A stretch of DNA of 37,916 nucleotides from Tritonibacter horizontis (GTDB taxonomy: Bacteria; Pseudomonadota; Alphaproteobacteria; Rhodobacterales; Rhodobacteraceae): assembly GCF_001518015.1 (NCBI RefSeq), contig NZ_LPUY01000093.1, forward strand, positions 1-37,916. The letters run 5' to 3'. Below the pieces are notes generated by a model, which did no database searches, was not told the DNA's origin, and saw only the letters and a list, made by a program, of their open reading frames with translations. The translations under genes were made by a program, and so were the position numbers. Shown piece after piece: positions 7,755-14,347 of the stretch. Each line of letters opens with the position of its first letter. Within the stretch, counting starts at the first letter, position 1.

Positions 7755-7773
7755 GACTGTCAGGATAAGTCGC
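7755..7773. repeat. Right end of trio element: inverted end plus GTCGC repeat
   Basis: GACTGTCAGGATAA (7755-7768) is the inverted counterpart of 149-162 with one mismatch. It is followed by GTCGC (7769-7773), the direct repeat of 143-147. Directly after this the ardC frame resumes. Confidence 0.75.
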
Positions 7774-7981
7774 GGAGCTTGGCGCGGCATTCCTTTGCAC
7801 TGACCTGGCCCTGACACCCGAGGCAGGCAAGGATCATGCGGCCTATATTCAAAGCTGGCTGAAGGTTCTCAAAGACGACAAGCGCGCGATCTTTGCAGCT
7901 GCTGCGCATGCGCAGCGTGCGGCTGATTTCTTGCATGGGTTGCAGGCCGTTGAGAAAGCCGACGACGTGGTCGCTGCCTAG
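7769..7981 (+). pseudogene. ardC: Antirestriction protein ArdC, C-terminal fragment (right piece)
   Basis: From GTC at 7769 the frame reads VAELGAAFLCTDLALTPE, then DHAAYIQSWLKVLKDDKRAI and AAAHAQRAADFLHGLQ, and stops at TAG 7979-7981. These are the hallmark C-terminal motifs of ArdC/DUF1738 proteins. An in-frame TAA (7766-7768) supplied by the element end lies just before. Joined to the left piece at the GTCGC repeat, the reading EELV-AELGAAF is uninterrupted and matches the intact family. The gene was therefore whole when the element inserted. ArdC genes usually sit near conjugation genes, which agrees with the mobilisation genes that follow. Confidence 0.85.
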
Positions 7982-8023
7982 TGCGGCGGCTTCAAAATTC
8001 TGGTCAAGCCGGATGGCTTGGCC

Positions 8024-8839
8024 CTATTCAGTCAGAAGCGTTGCGTTTGTTGGGCTTTCAAAGAGATAGACACGGTCAAATTGAGAATTTATTGGGGTGT
8101 CGAAAGAAATTCCCCAAAATGAAGTGGCGTTCGAAGGAAGCAGAATTCTTGGCCGCTCTTCTGTTGATAGAATATTTGGAACGTCCCGTGTAACAATGAC
8201 CAGCCAATACTCTTCGCATAGATTATAGTTCATCAATGCTTTGTGTTTTTTGGCAAGCACAGCATCTAGTTCGTCTTTGCTGAGTGGTTCAGGAGAACAG
8301 CCAGCAGCGCCCGAGATCACACTGAATTCATGCCCGTCATTCAGAAGTTGAACATGCTGAAGAAAATCGGGGATTTCTGTGCAAATATGCTTTTCGTGAT
8401 TACTTCTTTCCAAATCATTTTGATTGCGAACTAGCAGTTTCACCGAATGTGGCTGCATGGTCACAGAAACCTCTCGGATCAAGGCCGCAATAGGCTCAAT
8501 GCTATCAAGCATATCTTTCTTCGCAGGCACACCATCGTTGAAAATTAAGCCTATATCTATGGGAAGCGCAGGATCAACTGCGGCAAGTAGAGCTTCTGCG
8601 AACTTGCGGTGAGCATTCTCCATTTGCGCCATCGGAAACTCACTTTCCCTGATCTGACGGTGCGCTTCAGTTATTTCTATTCCCACCCGCCTTCCGTCAA
8701 TCTGAGCTAAAAAATCAGGACTTTCGGACATTTGAAGGTTTTCATAAGCAATGCCAGCGGCTTTAGTGAACCAATGAAAAGCGGATAACTCCTTGAGCTT
8801 CTGAGGATCCTCTTTCGCCAATTGTTCTAAAATATTCAT
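8024..8839 (-). CDS. Hypothetical protein, possible nuclease-like fold
   Basis: 271 residues, not recognised as a named family. A segment near the N-terminus, PDFLAQIDGRRVGIEITEAH (about residues 41-60), resembles the PD-(D/E)xK nuclease core: Asp42, then a strand with Glu55. The usual Lys is replaced by Thr57, so activity is uncertain. Near the C-terminus EEYWLVIV and FDRVYLFE look like buried strands. No signal peptide or transmembrane segment is seen. It ends 43 bases from the broken ardC gene and is rather AT-rich. It lies among accessory genes of a plasmid or island, so a role in DNA processing or defence is possible but unproven. Confidence 0.6.
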   Translation of the reverse strand: MNILEQLAKEDPQKLKELSAFHWFTKAAGIAYENLQMSESPDFLAQIDGRRVGIEITEAHRQIRESEFPMAQMENAHRKFAEALLAAVDPALPIDIGLIFNDGVPAKKDMLDSIEPIAALIREVSVTMQPHSVKLLVRNQNDLERSNHEKHICTEIPDFLQHVQLLNDGHEFSVISGAAGCSPEPLSKDELDAVLAKKHKALMNYNLCEEYWLVIVTRDVPNILSTEERPRILLPSNATSFWGISFDTPINSQFDRVYLFESPTNATLLTE

Positions 8840-8931
8840 GGGGTTAGTATGTCAGAGTTTAAAGGAAAAGACTACTTTTCAACTGGATATTGCGTTCTTG
8901 TATGCCCTGCACCCCACCTTAGCTGGAACTT

Positions 8932-9264
8932 TCAACCCCACCCCTCATAACCCATCGGCGGGTACGAATTTGGCGTTGGAAGGCCCTCACGGAAGCGATT
9001 GCACTCGTCCGTCCACAGCCAGTACATCAGCAGATGCGACAAGGAATATCGTTCTGAGGGGTTGTTGTCGCAGTGGGTGACCCAATCAGCGAACTTGATC
9101 TCCGTCGTGGCTTCAAGCCACTCTACATAGTCCCAGTAGCTACGCTGAAGATGGATGATCTCATCCACGCCTTTGTCATTTTTGTAAGCGCGACCAATGA
9201 CATCGTAGCTCGGTGCGTTTGGCGTTTTTGTGCGCATGTGCGCCATAAAATCCTGATGGTTCAT
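8932..9264 (-). CDS. Hypothetical protein, weak ribbon-helix-helix-like region
   Basis: 110-residue soluble protein, unusually rich in Trp and Tyr. The stretch from IIHLQRSYWDYVEWLE to SLSHLLMYWLWTDE has the spacing of RHH_4-type domains (a hydrophobic strand, a WD..EWL helix, then an SL..LL helix), but the match is weak and a DNA-binding role is only a guess. It lies downstream of the coupling-protein operon and is separated from it by the terminator at 9271-9298, so it must have its own promoter in the short gap or depend on read-through. Confidence 0.5.
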   Translation of the reverse strand: MNHQDFMAHMRTKTPNAPSYDVIGRAYKNDKGVDEIIHLQRSYWDYVEWLEATTEIKFADWVTHCDNNPSERYSLSHLLMYWLWTDECNRFREGLPTPNSYPPMGYEGWG

Positions 9265-9270
9265 GCAAAA

Positions 9271-9298
9271 CAGGATAGCATTTTGAGATGCTATCCTG
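9271..9298 (-). terminator. Rho-independent terminator of the coupling-protein operon
   Basis: CAGGATAGCAT (9271-9281) and ATGCTATCCTG (9288-9298) form a perfect 11 bp stem with a 6-base loop. On the minus strand it is followed by TTTTGC. It lies 29 bases after the stop of the 9328-9864 gene, the last gene of the operon starting at 11918. Confidence 0.75.
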
Positions 9299-9327
9299 CT
9301 ATGAGAACATAGTCCTAAACCTCTGAT

Positions 9328-9864
9328 CTAACGATCAAATCCGTGATCCTTGTCATCCTCGCGATCAAAGCCCTTAAAGTTTTTTACAGGCGTATCATCC
9401 AATCTGCTACGGATGCGATGCAGGGCTTCTCGATGCTCAGGCGTTTTCGGATCAACGGTCCATCCTTGATCATAGCGCATAACCAGTTCTCCATCTTTGC
9501 GCACATCAAGCTTGGATATTTTGCCGCCATCGATACCCAGATTTGACGGCTCATCATAAAACCTAGCTTTGAACTCATAGCCTTTCATGCTCAAGATTTT
9601 GCCATCAATCCAAAGGCTTTGGTCTGCACCGCTATCGTAGTTCATTACTGATCGTTGTCGTTCTGGCTCAGAGCCTTGTTGAACACGAGGCTGTAGGACT
9701 GTTTTGATCCCTGACATGCCAGGTGGAGCCAAGTTGTAGGCTGGGCGTGTTACGCCCATTGGTGGCTTAACACGCGGCTGCGCATTGTCTTTATCACGCA
9801 ATTTGGGCTGATCTTCAGCCTTGCTTGCATCGGTGAAGTCGGATTTTGACGTGCGGCGAACCAT
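9328..9864 (-). CDS. Conserved hypothetical protein of the mobilisation operon
   Basis: 178 residues from the ATG at 9864, chosen because GGGGAG stands 6-7 bases before it and the previous gene stops one base earlier. Longer forms from 9879 or 9888 are possible. The N-terminal half is a basic, Pro- and Gln-rich low-complexity region (about 1-85). The C-terminal half has regular strands (LWIDGKILSMKGYEFKA, ISKLDVRKDGELVMRYDQGW, VDPKTPE) and looks like a small all-beta domain of the DUF7678 kind. It is translated after the coupling protein and an 80-residue protein, so a role in DNA transfer is likely, though no function is known. Confidence 0.65.
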   Translation of the reverse strand: MVRRTSKSDFTDASKAEDQPKLRDKDNAQPRVKPPMGVTRPAYNLAPPGMSGIKTVLQPRVQQGSEPERQRSVMNYDSGADQSLWIDGKILSMKGYEFKARFYDEPSNLGIDGGKISKLDVRKDGELVMRYDQGWTVDPKTPEHREALHRIRSRLDDTPVKNFKGFDREDDKDHGFDR

Positions 9865-9865
9865 A

Positions 9866-10108
9866 TCACGTCTCCCCATTATCGTCATAGAACATGCGAT
9901 GTCTCAGCATTATATGAACGCCAACAGCGGCACTTTCCGTGACGTAGCGGCGTAGCTTTGGATTATCTTGCATTGTGCCCCACAGAGTGACGCAGCCGAG
10001 CTGCTCTTCGGTAAGCCCGCCCATAGACGCTGCATAAAAAGCTTCGTTCGGCGCAAGCAGCAAGGTCACTTCAACACAAGCTGGAAGGGGAAATTGTTTA
10101 ACAGACAT
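9866..10108 (-). CDS. Small hypothetical protein next to coupling protein
   Basis: 80 residues starting MSVKQFPLPACVEVTLLLAP. The start at 10108 lies 4 bases after the coupling-protein stop. Longer readings would run back into that gene and are less likely. No signal peptide, no recognised domain; the sequence contains a compact strand-helix region (ESAAVGVHIMLRHRMFYDD). The position between virD4 and the 9328-9864 gene suggests an accessory transfer function. Confidence 0.6.
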   Translation of the reverse strand: MSVKQFPLPACVEVTLLLAPNEAFYAASMGGLTEEQLGCVTLWGTMQDNPKLRRYVTESAAVGVHIMLRHRMFYDDNGET

Positions 10109-10112
10109 TGGA

Positions 10113-11918
10113 TCATCTCGCTTCAATGGCGGAGGAAAGATTGATGCCCTTGGCGGCCAGCTCTGGCACTTCAAACCATTTGATCTTGGTCGCCATGATA
10201 GGATTGGTGTTTTCAATCAGGATCAGCTGCTGGCTTTGATCAAGGCGCATCAGCTCATCGGGATACGCCAGCTTGCGCTGCGTTGCGGCCCGAGTGTCGG
10301 TGCTGGTGGTTGATCTGCTGCTTGAGCCACCCCCAGACCCGCCATAGCTTGAGCTAAACGCCGTGGCGACAGCCGAGCTAAAGTTCCAAACGGTGGTGAC
10401 ACCACAGAGATCAGAGAAGTAATCAGCCGAGGTTTTGTCAGGGGAGCCGAAATAAGCCACCACACCGCTATTCCCGATGAAGCTTTCGTAATCTTCACCG
10501 TAAACCTTGCGCAGCTGGCAGAGGTCCTGAGTGATCCCCCAAAGCTGAATACCGAATCCCGCCATTAGACCGTAGGCTTGTTCCACCATCGTCAGGCGTC
10601 CCAAGGCTGGCATTTCATCGAGAATGAACAGCACGGGCTTAATCGGCTTATCTTCGATGTTGCGCGCATTGACCGTGATGGCCTGTTGCACCAGCAATCG
10701 CAGAAACCGACCAAACGCCCCCAGCCGATCCGCAGGCAGGATCAGATAAATCGTCATGGGGGTCTTCTTCAAATCCTCGAACTTGAAGTCGGAATCAGAC
10801 AAGCTTTCCCGCAGACGCTCACTATCCAGCATATGGGTTTCGGCCTGAGCTGACGCCAATACATTGGCCATCAGCTTTGGCTCTTTTTGCAGGGACCGCG
10901 CCCCTGTCGAGCGCACAATCTGGTGCGGTGACTTTGCCATTTTCTGAAACAGCGCGGTCAGTTCATCGCCGTTGAGAAGCAAAAGATCACGCATTGTGCC
11001 AAGATGGCGGCGGCCTTCAAACTCCTCATCAAATGCCACGTAGAGGATCAGACCTTGCAAGAGGGCCTTGGCTTCCTCCGCCCAAAAGCTATCGCCATGG
11101 TTATCTTTTTGGACCAAAGCGTCGGCCAAGAGCATCGCGTTTTCTACGGCGTCCACATCACCCAGCTCCAGCCAATCCAGCGGATTAAACCGCGCAACCG
11201 GCAGGCCTGATGTGTGCCACGGATCAACAGCATAGACCTGCTGTCCCATCTCTGTCCGGGCATTGGCCGTGATCATGGCATTCTCACCCTTGGGATCGAT
11301 CACAAGGGCCGAGCCTTCATAGCTGAGCAGATTGACCACGATGTGGGATACGCCTTTGCCCGACCGTGTTGGCGCAACGGTTAGAAGGTGCCGATCCCCC
11401 TTATAAGAGAAGGCCTCTTCATTTCCATCTTCATTGATGACAGACCCCAGAACGATACCGTCGATCCCAAATAGGCCTTTCTCTTCCATGTGATCGAGGT
11501 TTGCCCATTTGCTTGACCCAAAGGTTGTGGGGGTTTGCAGCAAGGCTTTCACACCGCGTCCGACCCAATAGCCAAGGGCGACGAAGAAGCCGATGAATGA
11601 GATCAGCCATGCAGTGCCCCATCCCAACACGCCATTGTTGAGAACAGCAACAGCCAGTGCGAGGCAGCCAAGGCCAATGAATATGGTGCGGCGCAGCTCT
11701 TTGGCTTGCGGGGATAGAAACCACCCAATCGCAAAGCCGGTGCCGATGGACACGACCATCATGGCAATTCGGGCCAGCGTCATTTCAAAGTAATATTGTG
11801 CTTGATAGTTATTGTATCCATTGCCGCCAAATAGATTTTGCGCGTAGGCCGCATCCCCATCTGTTGCAATGAGTGTCGTGGCGGCCATCACGACCGCCAG
11901 TTTGTTTTGCCAGTTCAT
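10113..11918 (-). CDS. virD4: Type IV coupling protein, VirD4/TraG family
   Basis: 601-residue inner-membrane ATPase that brings the relaxase-DNA complex to a type IV secretion channel. The N-terminus (1-26) looks like a signal sequence ending in AYA. Hydrophobic segments at about 44-68, 78-96 and 102-120 anchor it. The cytoplasmic ATPase domain has Walker A PTRSGKG (183-189) and Walker B VLFILDE (Asp434, Glu435). A Gly/Ser-rich stretch (SSSYGGSGGGSSSRS) precedes the last 60 residues. A strong AAGGAG precedes the start. No VirB/Trb channel genes are present in the window, so it either serves a channel encoded elsewhere or makes the element mobilisable only. Confidence 0.92.
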   Translation of the reverse strand: MNWQNKLAVVMAATTLIATDGDAAYAQNLFGGNGYNNYQAQYYFEMTLARIAMMVVSIGTGFAIGWFLSPQAKELRRTIFIGLGCLALAVAVLNNGVLGWGTAWLISFIGFFVALGYWVGRGVKALLQTPTTFGSSKWANLDHMEEKGLFGIDGIVLGSVINEDGNEEAFSYKGDRHLLTVAPTRSGKGVSHIVVNLLSYEGSALVIDPKGENAMITANARTEMGQQVYAVDPWHTSGLPVARFNPLDWLELGDVDAVENAMLLADALVQKDNHGDSFWAEEAKALLQGLILYVAFDEEFEGRRHLGTMRDLLLLNGDELTALFQKMAKSPHQIVRSTGARSLQKEPKLMANVLASAQAETHMLDSERLRESLSDSDFKFEDLKKTPMTIYLILPADRLGAFGRFLRLLVQQAITVNARNIEDKPIKPVLFILDEMPALGRLTMVEQAYGLMAGFGIQLWGITQDLCQLRKVYGEDYESFIGNSGVVAYFGSPDKTSADYFSDLCGVTTVWNFSSAVATAFSSSYGGSGGGSSSRSTTSTDTRAATQRKLAYPDELMRLDQSQQLILIENTNPIMATKIKWFEVPELAAKGINLSSAIEAR

Positions 11919-12142
11919 GGCACTCTCCTTGAAAAGGTTGAAAGTGCCTTGAGCGTAAGAAATATGATGTAAGATTCGCTTGGGTATAGGGCAGGTCGAA
12001 ACGGGTAGCCTTCGTAATCACAGGAGATCACGGCTCAACGTTCTGATGCTACAGCAATATTAGGCTGACACCAGAGCGCTGGTGTGATGATGTGTGTCAG
12101 TCTACTTTTCTTGCTATTTCAATGCACTACACGCATAAGTAT

Positions 12143-12171
12143 TTGACAAATACCTTAATTTATGACCTACT
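12143..12171 (+). promoter_or_regulatory. Candidate promoter of the regulator-NTase-PP2C operon
   Basis: TTGACA at 12143-12148 is a perfect -35 hexamer. The only -10 candidate at 17-base spacing is the weak CCTACT (12166-12171), which runs into the operator palindrome. Repression by steric block would follow. The rest of 11919-12142 is the AT-rich gap divergent to virD4 and shows nothing else recognisable. Confidence 0.4.
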
Positions 12172-12198
12172 GTCCTCAGTCCTAGGACAAAGGACAGT
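12169..12198. promoter_or_regulatory. 30 bp palindromic operator before the three-gene unit
   Basis: The left half ACTGTCCT-CAG-TCCT and the right half AGGA-CAA-AGGACAGT are mirror images except for the three-base spacers. The result is a tandem GTCCT, GTCCT followed by GGAC, GGAC array centred on TCCTAGGA. It lies 5 bases before the GAGGAG ribosome-binding site of the winged-helix gene. That position is typical of autorepression in toxin-antitoxin and defence cassettes, and it supports 12212 as the true start of the first gene. Confidence 0.65.
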
Positions 12199-12211
12199 GC
12201 GTGAGGAGCCA

Positions 12212-12781
12212 ATGAAAAGCCAAGATATTATAATACTGCTCAAACTTGTGAGCCTATTGGAACAAGAAGAACATAGTGCTCATCTGCATAATAATGAGCA
12301 ATCTATTAGAGAAGATCTGTTTTCAGTTCGCAGCTTGGGAAGTTCCCTTGGCATAAGCAAGTCTGAAGTCAATGCTTCAATTAACAGGAGTATTTTTTCT
12401 GGCCTTGCCACTAAGGGTCTTGAATTTGGGCGTCCACAGCCGAACCGGCGCAACTTGCATAATTTTATTGTGCATGGGCTAAAGTTCGTCTTCCCAGCAA
12501 AGCCTGGGGCCATAGAGCGCGGAATTCCAACTGCCTTTGCTGCACCTATGTTAGCTAATCTTCTTATGAGCGCTGGTGAATATACCTTAGTTTGGCCTTA
12601 CGCCAAGGGTACCGAAAAAGGTCAATCGATAGAACCGTTGTTCAAGTCTGTGCCAGAAGCAGTTCAGAACGACGAACGGCTATACGAATACTTAGCTCTT
12701 GTTGATGCCATAAGGCTTGGCAAACAGAGAGAATCCCAATTGGCTTCGGATCAACTTGAAAGAAGGCTCCTAAAACGATGA
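12212..12781 (+). CDS. Winged-helix regulator / putative antitoxin of NTase system
   Basis: 189-residue cytoplasmic protein. A helix-turn-helix at about residues 39-63 (SVRSLGSSLGISKSEVNASI) is followed by a conserved block (NLHNFIVHGLKFVFPAKPG, RGIPTAFAAPML, WPYAKGT, GQSIEPLFKSVP, ALVDAIRLGK). I recognise this block as typical of regulators that precede AbiEii-like nucleotidyltransferases. The start ATG at 12212 has GAGGAG 4 bases upstream; an upstream in-frame ATG at 12092 would place the operator inside the gene and is rejected. It overlaps the NTase by four bases (ATGA). The likely role is autorepressor and antitoxin-like partner, by analogy with AbiEi. Codon use is AT-rich compared with flanking genes. 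Confidence 0.75.
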   Translation: MKSQDIIILLKLVSLLEQEEHSAHLHNNEQSIREDLFSVRSLGSSLGISKSEVNASINRSIFSGLATKGLEFGRPQPNRRNLHNFIVHGLKFVFPAKPGAIERGIPTAFAAPMLANLLMSAGEYTLVWPYAKGTEKGQSIEPLFKSVPEAVQNDERLYEYLALVDAIRLGKQRESQLASDQLERRLLKR

Positions 12782-13485
12782 CTACGGTGACAGGCCAATT
12801 GCTCCAAATGCTTGAGACAGTTGCCGACGCTCTTGGAGCCGAGTTCCGAGAGCGTCTAGTCTTTGTTGGTGGGTGCACGACAGCATTATTCATCACTGAT
12901 ACGGTCACCTTGGAAGATGTCCGAGCAACAGATGACGTTGATCTTATTGTTGACTTGGCGGGGTATGCAGCTTGGGCAGAAATGCAGAATCAACTGCGGG
13001 AAAAGGGTTTTTCAGAGTCTCCAGAAGATGAAGTTATCTGTCGCATGAGATTAGGTGAACTTAAGGTCGATTTTATGCCCGATGATGAGAGCATCCTAGG
13101 ATTTAGCAATCGTTGGTATTCCAGAGGTATCGAAACGGCTGTGATTCATCAGCTTACTGCTGAAATGGAGATCAAACTTCTGCTGCCAGAGCTCTTCATA
13201 GCTACTAAGCTTGAAGCATACATAGGACGTGGCGGGGGAGACCTCATTATGAGCCGCGACATTGAGGATATCTTACTCGTTGTGGATGGGCGGGAAGAAC
13301 TGATCGCCGAAATTCAGAACGCTGACGAAGATATCCAAAGCTTCATTGCTGAACAGTTTAGAAAAATTCAGCAAGATTATGAATTTGAAAACTTTCTAAC
13401 TGGAAACATTCGAGGACCAGAAGGTCGTGTTAGAATTGTTCAGGATCGCTTTTCTGCGATATCTGCAACTGATAGCGGAGGATAG
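12778..13485 (+). CDS. AbiEii-like nucleotidyltransferase
   Basis: 235-residue protein of the DNA polymerase beta-type nucleotidyltransferase superfamily. It has the GG motif (31-32, FVGGCTTALF), the metal-binding pair Asp53 and Asp55 in TDDVDLIVD, and a third acidic strand Asp98 in LKVDFMP. A helical tail follows, with KLEAYIGRGGGDLIMSRDIEDIL, a segment characteristic of AbiEii/COG2253-type toxins where the Asp pair near MSRDIED packs on the active site. Such enzymes transfer nucleotides to tRNA or protein targets and stop growth. All catalytic residues are present. It is coupled to the upstream regulator by ATGA and separated from the PP2C gene by one base. Identity as a toxin is inference. 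Confidence 0.8.
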   Translation: MTTVTGQLLQMLETVADALGAEFRERLVFVGGCTTALFITDTVTLEDVRATDDVDLIVDLAGYAAWAEMQNQLREKGFSESPEDEVICRMRLGELKVDFMPDDESILGFSNRWYSRGIETAVIHQLTAEMEIKLLLPELFIATKLEAYIGRGGGDLIMSRDIEDILLVVDGREELIAEIQNADEDIQSFIAEQFRKIQQDYEFENFLTGNIRGPEGRVRIVQDRFSAISATDSGG

Positions 13486-13486
13486 A

Positions 13487-14218
13487 GTGGAGTTCGAATA
13501 CCTTTGGTGTACTGAGCAAGGGAAACGAAGCGATGACAATCGCGATTTTTGCGGCATTGGGCTGCGATCCGATATTTCTCTTTGCATTGTACTCGATGGG
13601 GCTACCTCTGGCTCAAAGAGCGGTGATTTTGCGTGTAAGATAGCAACTCAATTAATCGACTGGTTTGTTGAAGTTACAGCCCCCATAACTGTTGACGCAA
13701 TCATTATTCAACTGCGTGAAGTCCACAGACTACTTGCACCAGATTTCCGATCTGCATCGGCGAGCTATGCTGTAATCGTGATCGAAGCTGAAAAGCCCCT
13801 TACAGTTTTACATGCTGGAGATTGCTTGGTTGGGCAGCTTCACAAAACGCGCCCTGTTTGTTGGAAGACACGGCCACACACACTTGTAAACGCTATCCAA
13901 AATATGCCGATAATAGAAATTGCCCAATCGACACTGAGAAACCGACTGACGCGCAGCCTCAGAACACGTGAGTTTTTAAGACCTGAAGTGTCCCACTTAA
14001 ATCTCAATGGAGATGAGGCTATCGTTATTGGTACAGACGGTTTTTGGGCTGACCTTCACCCTGATGATCAAAGCCTTTTTTTGAGAAACAGAGGACTACC
14101 GGGTAAAGAAAATAGGGACGATTGTAGTGCATTGATAATCAGGCCTACATCTCCAAACCGGAAATCGAAGATAGTCGAGGGGAAATCAAAAAACCTTTAT
14201 ATTGTAGATTCACGTTAG
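13487..14218 (+). CDS. PP2C-like protein phosphatase
   Basis: 243 residues from GTG at 13487, chosen because GGAGGA (13477-13482) stands correctly before it and the NTase stops one base earlier. A longer reading from 13427 would overlap the NTase by 59 bases. The PPM/PP2C metal-site motifs are visible in order: Asp20 in SDDNRD, Asp37-Gly38 in VLDGAT, Gly111-Asp112 in HAGDCLVG, Asp184-Gly185 in GTDGFW and Asp211-Asp212 in NRDDCSALI. It should therefore be a metal-dependent Ser/Thr phosphatase. No kinase lies nearby. As third gene of the unit it could reverse a modification, sense infection or be a separate effector; none of this is shown by the sequence. Confidence 0.8.
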   Translation: MEFEYLWCTEQGKRSDDNRDFCGIGLRSDISLCIVLDGATSGSKSGDFACKIATQLIDWFVEVTAPITVDAIIIQLREVHRLLAPDFRSASASYAVIVIEAEKPLTVLHAGDCLVGQLHKTRPVCWKTRPHTLVNAIQNMPIIEIAQSTLRNRLTRSLRTREFLRPEVSHLNLNGDEAIVIGTDGFWADLHPDDQSLFLRNRGLPGKENRDDCSALIIRPTSPNRKSKIVEGKSKNLYIVDSR

Positions 14219-14347
14219 CTTCGGAGACGGCAATCTTCGAACATACCAGCGAACCGTATAATCACTGTCTTAGCCCTCATGAGGCGAGCGCATCCATACA
14301 GCGAACGAGCCTCTTGGGGGCGGGGATTAGGTTAGCGAGCTTAAAAA

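Larger units (their letters stand above)
148..7768. mobile_element. GInt-like / recombinase-trio element inserted in ardC
   Basis: This 7.6 kb segment separates two fragments of one ardC frame. It is bounded by imperfect inverted ends (149-162 and 7755-7768, 13 of 14 matching) and by the 5-base direct repeat GTCGC. It starts with three overlapping tyrosine-recombinase genes, followed by a cargo of LysR, ABM-fold protein and Tag glycosylase and a roughly 130-base gene-free right end. This matches the published GInt plan of a gin operon, cargo and short 3' end. In GInts the operon has a fourth small gene (ginD) needed for movement. That gene appears to be missing, so the element may be immobile or a variant. 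The boundaries are read directly; the family name is inference from architecture. Confidence 0.75.

Noticed and set aside
12092-12211. 40-residue N-terminal extension of the winged-helix regulator
   Set aside because: It would include the -35 box and the palindromic operator; ATG 12212 has a strong GAGGAG.
13427-13486. Upstream ATG for the PP2C gene inside the NTase gene
   Set aside because: It gives a 59-base overlap and a non-conserved leader; the GTG at 13487 has GGAGGA at the right distance.
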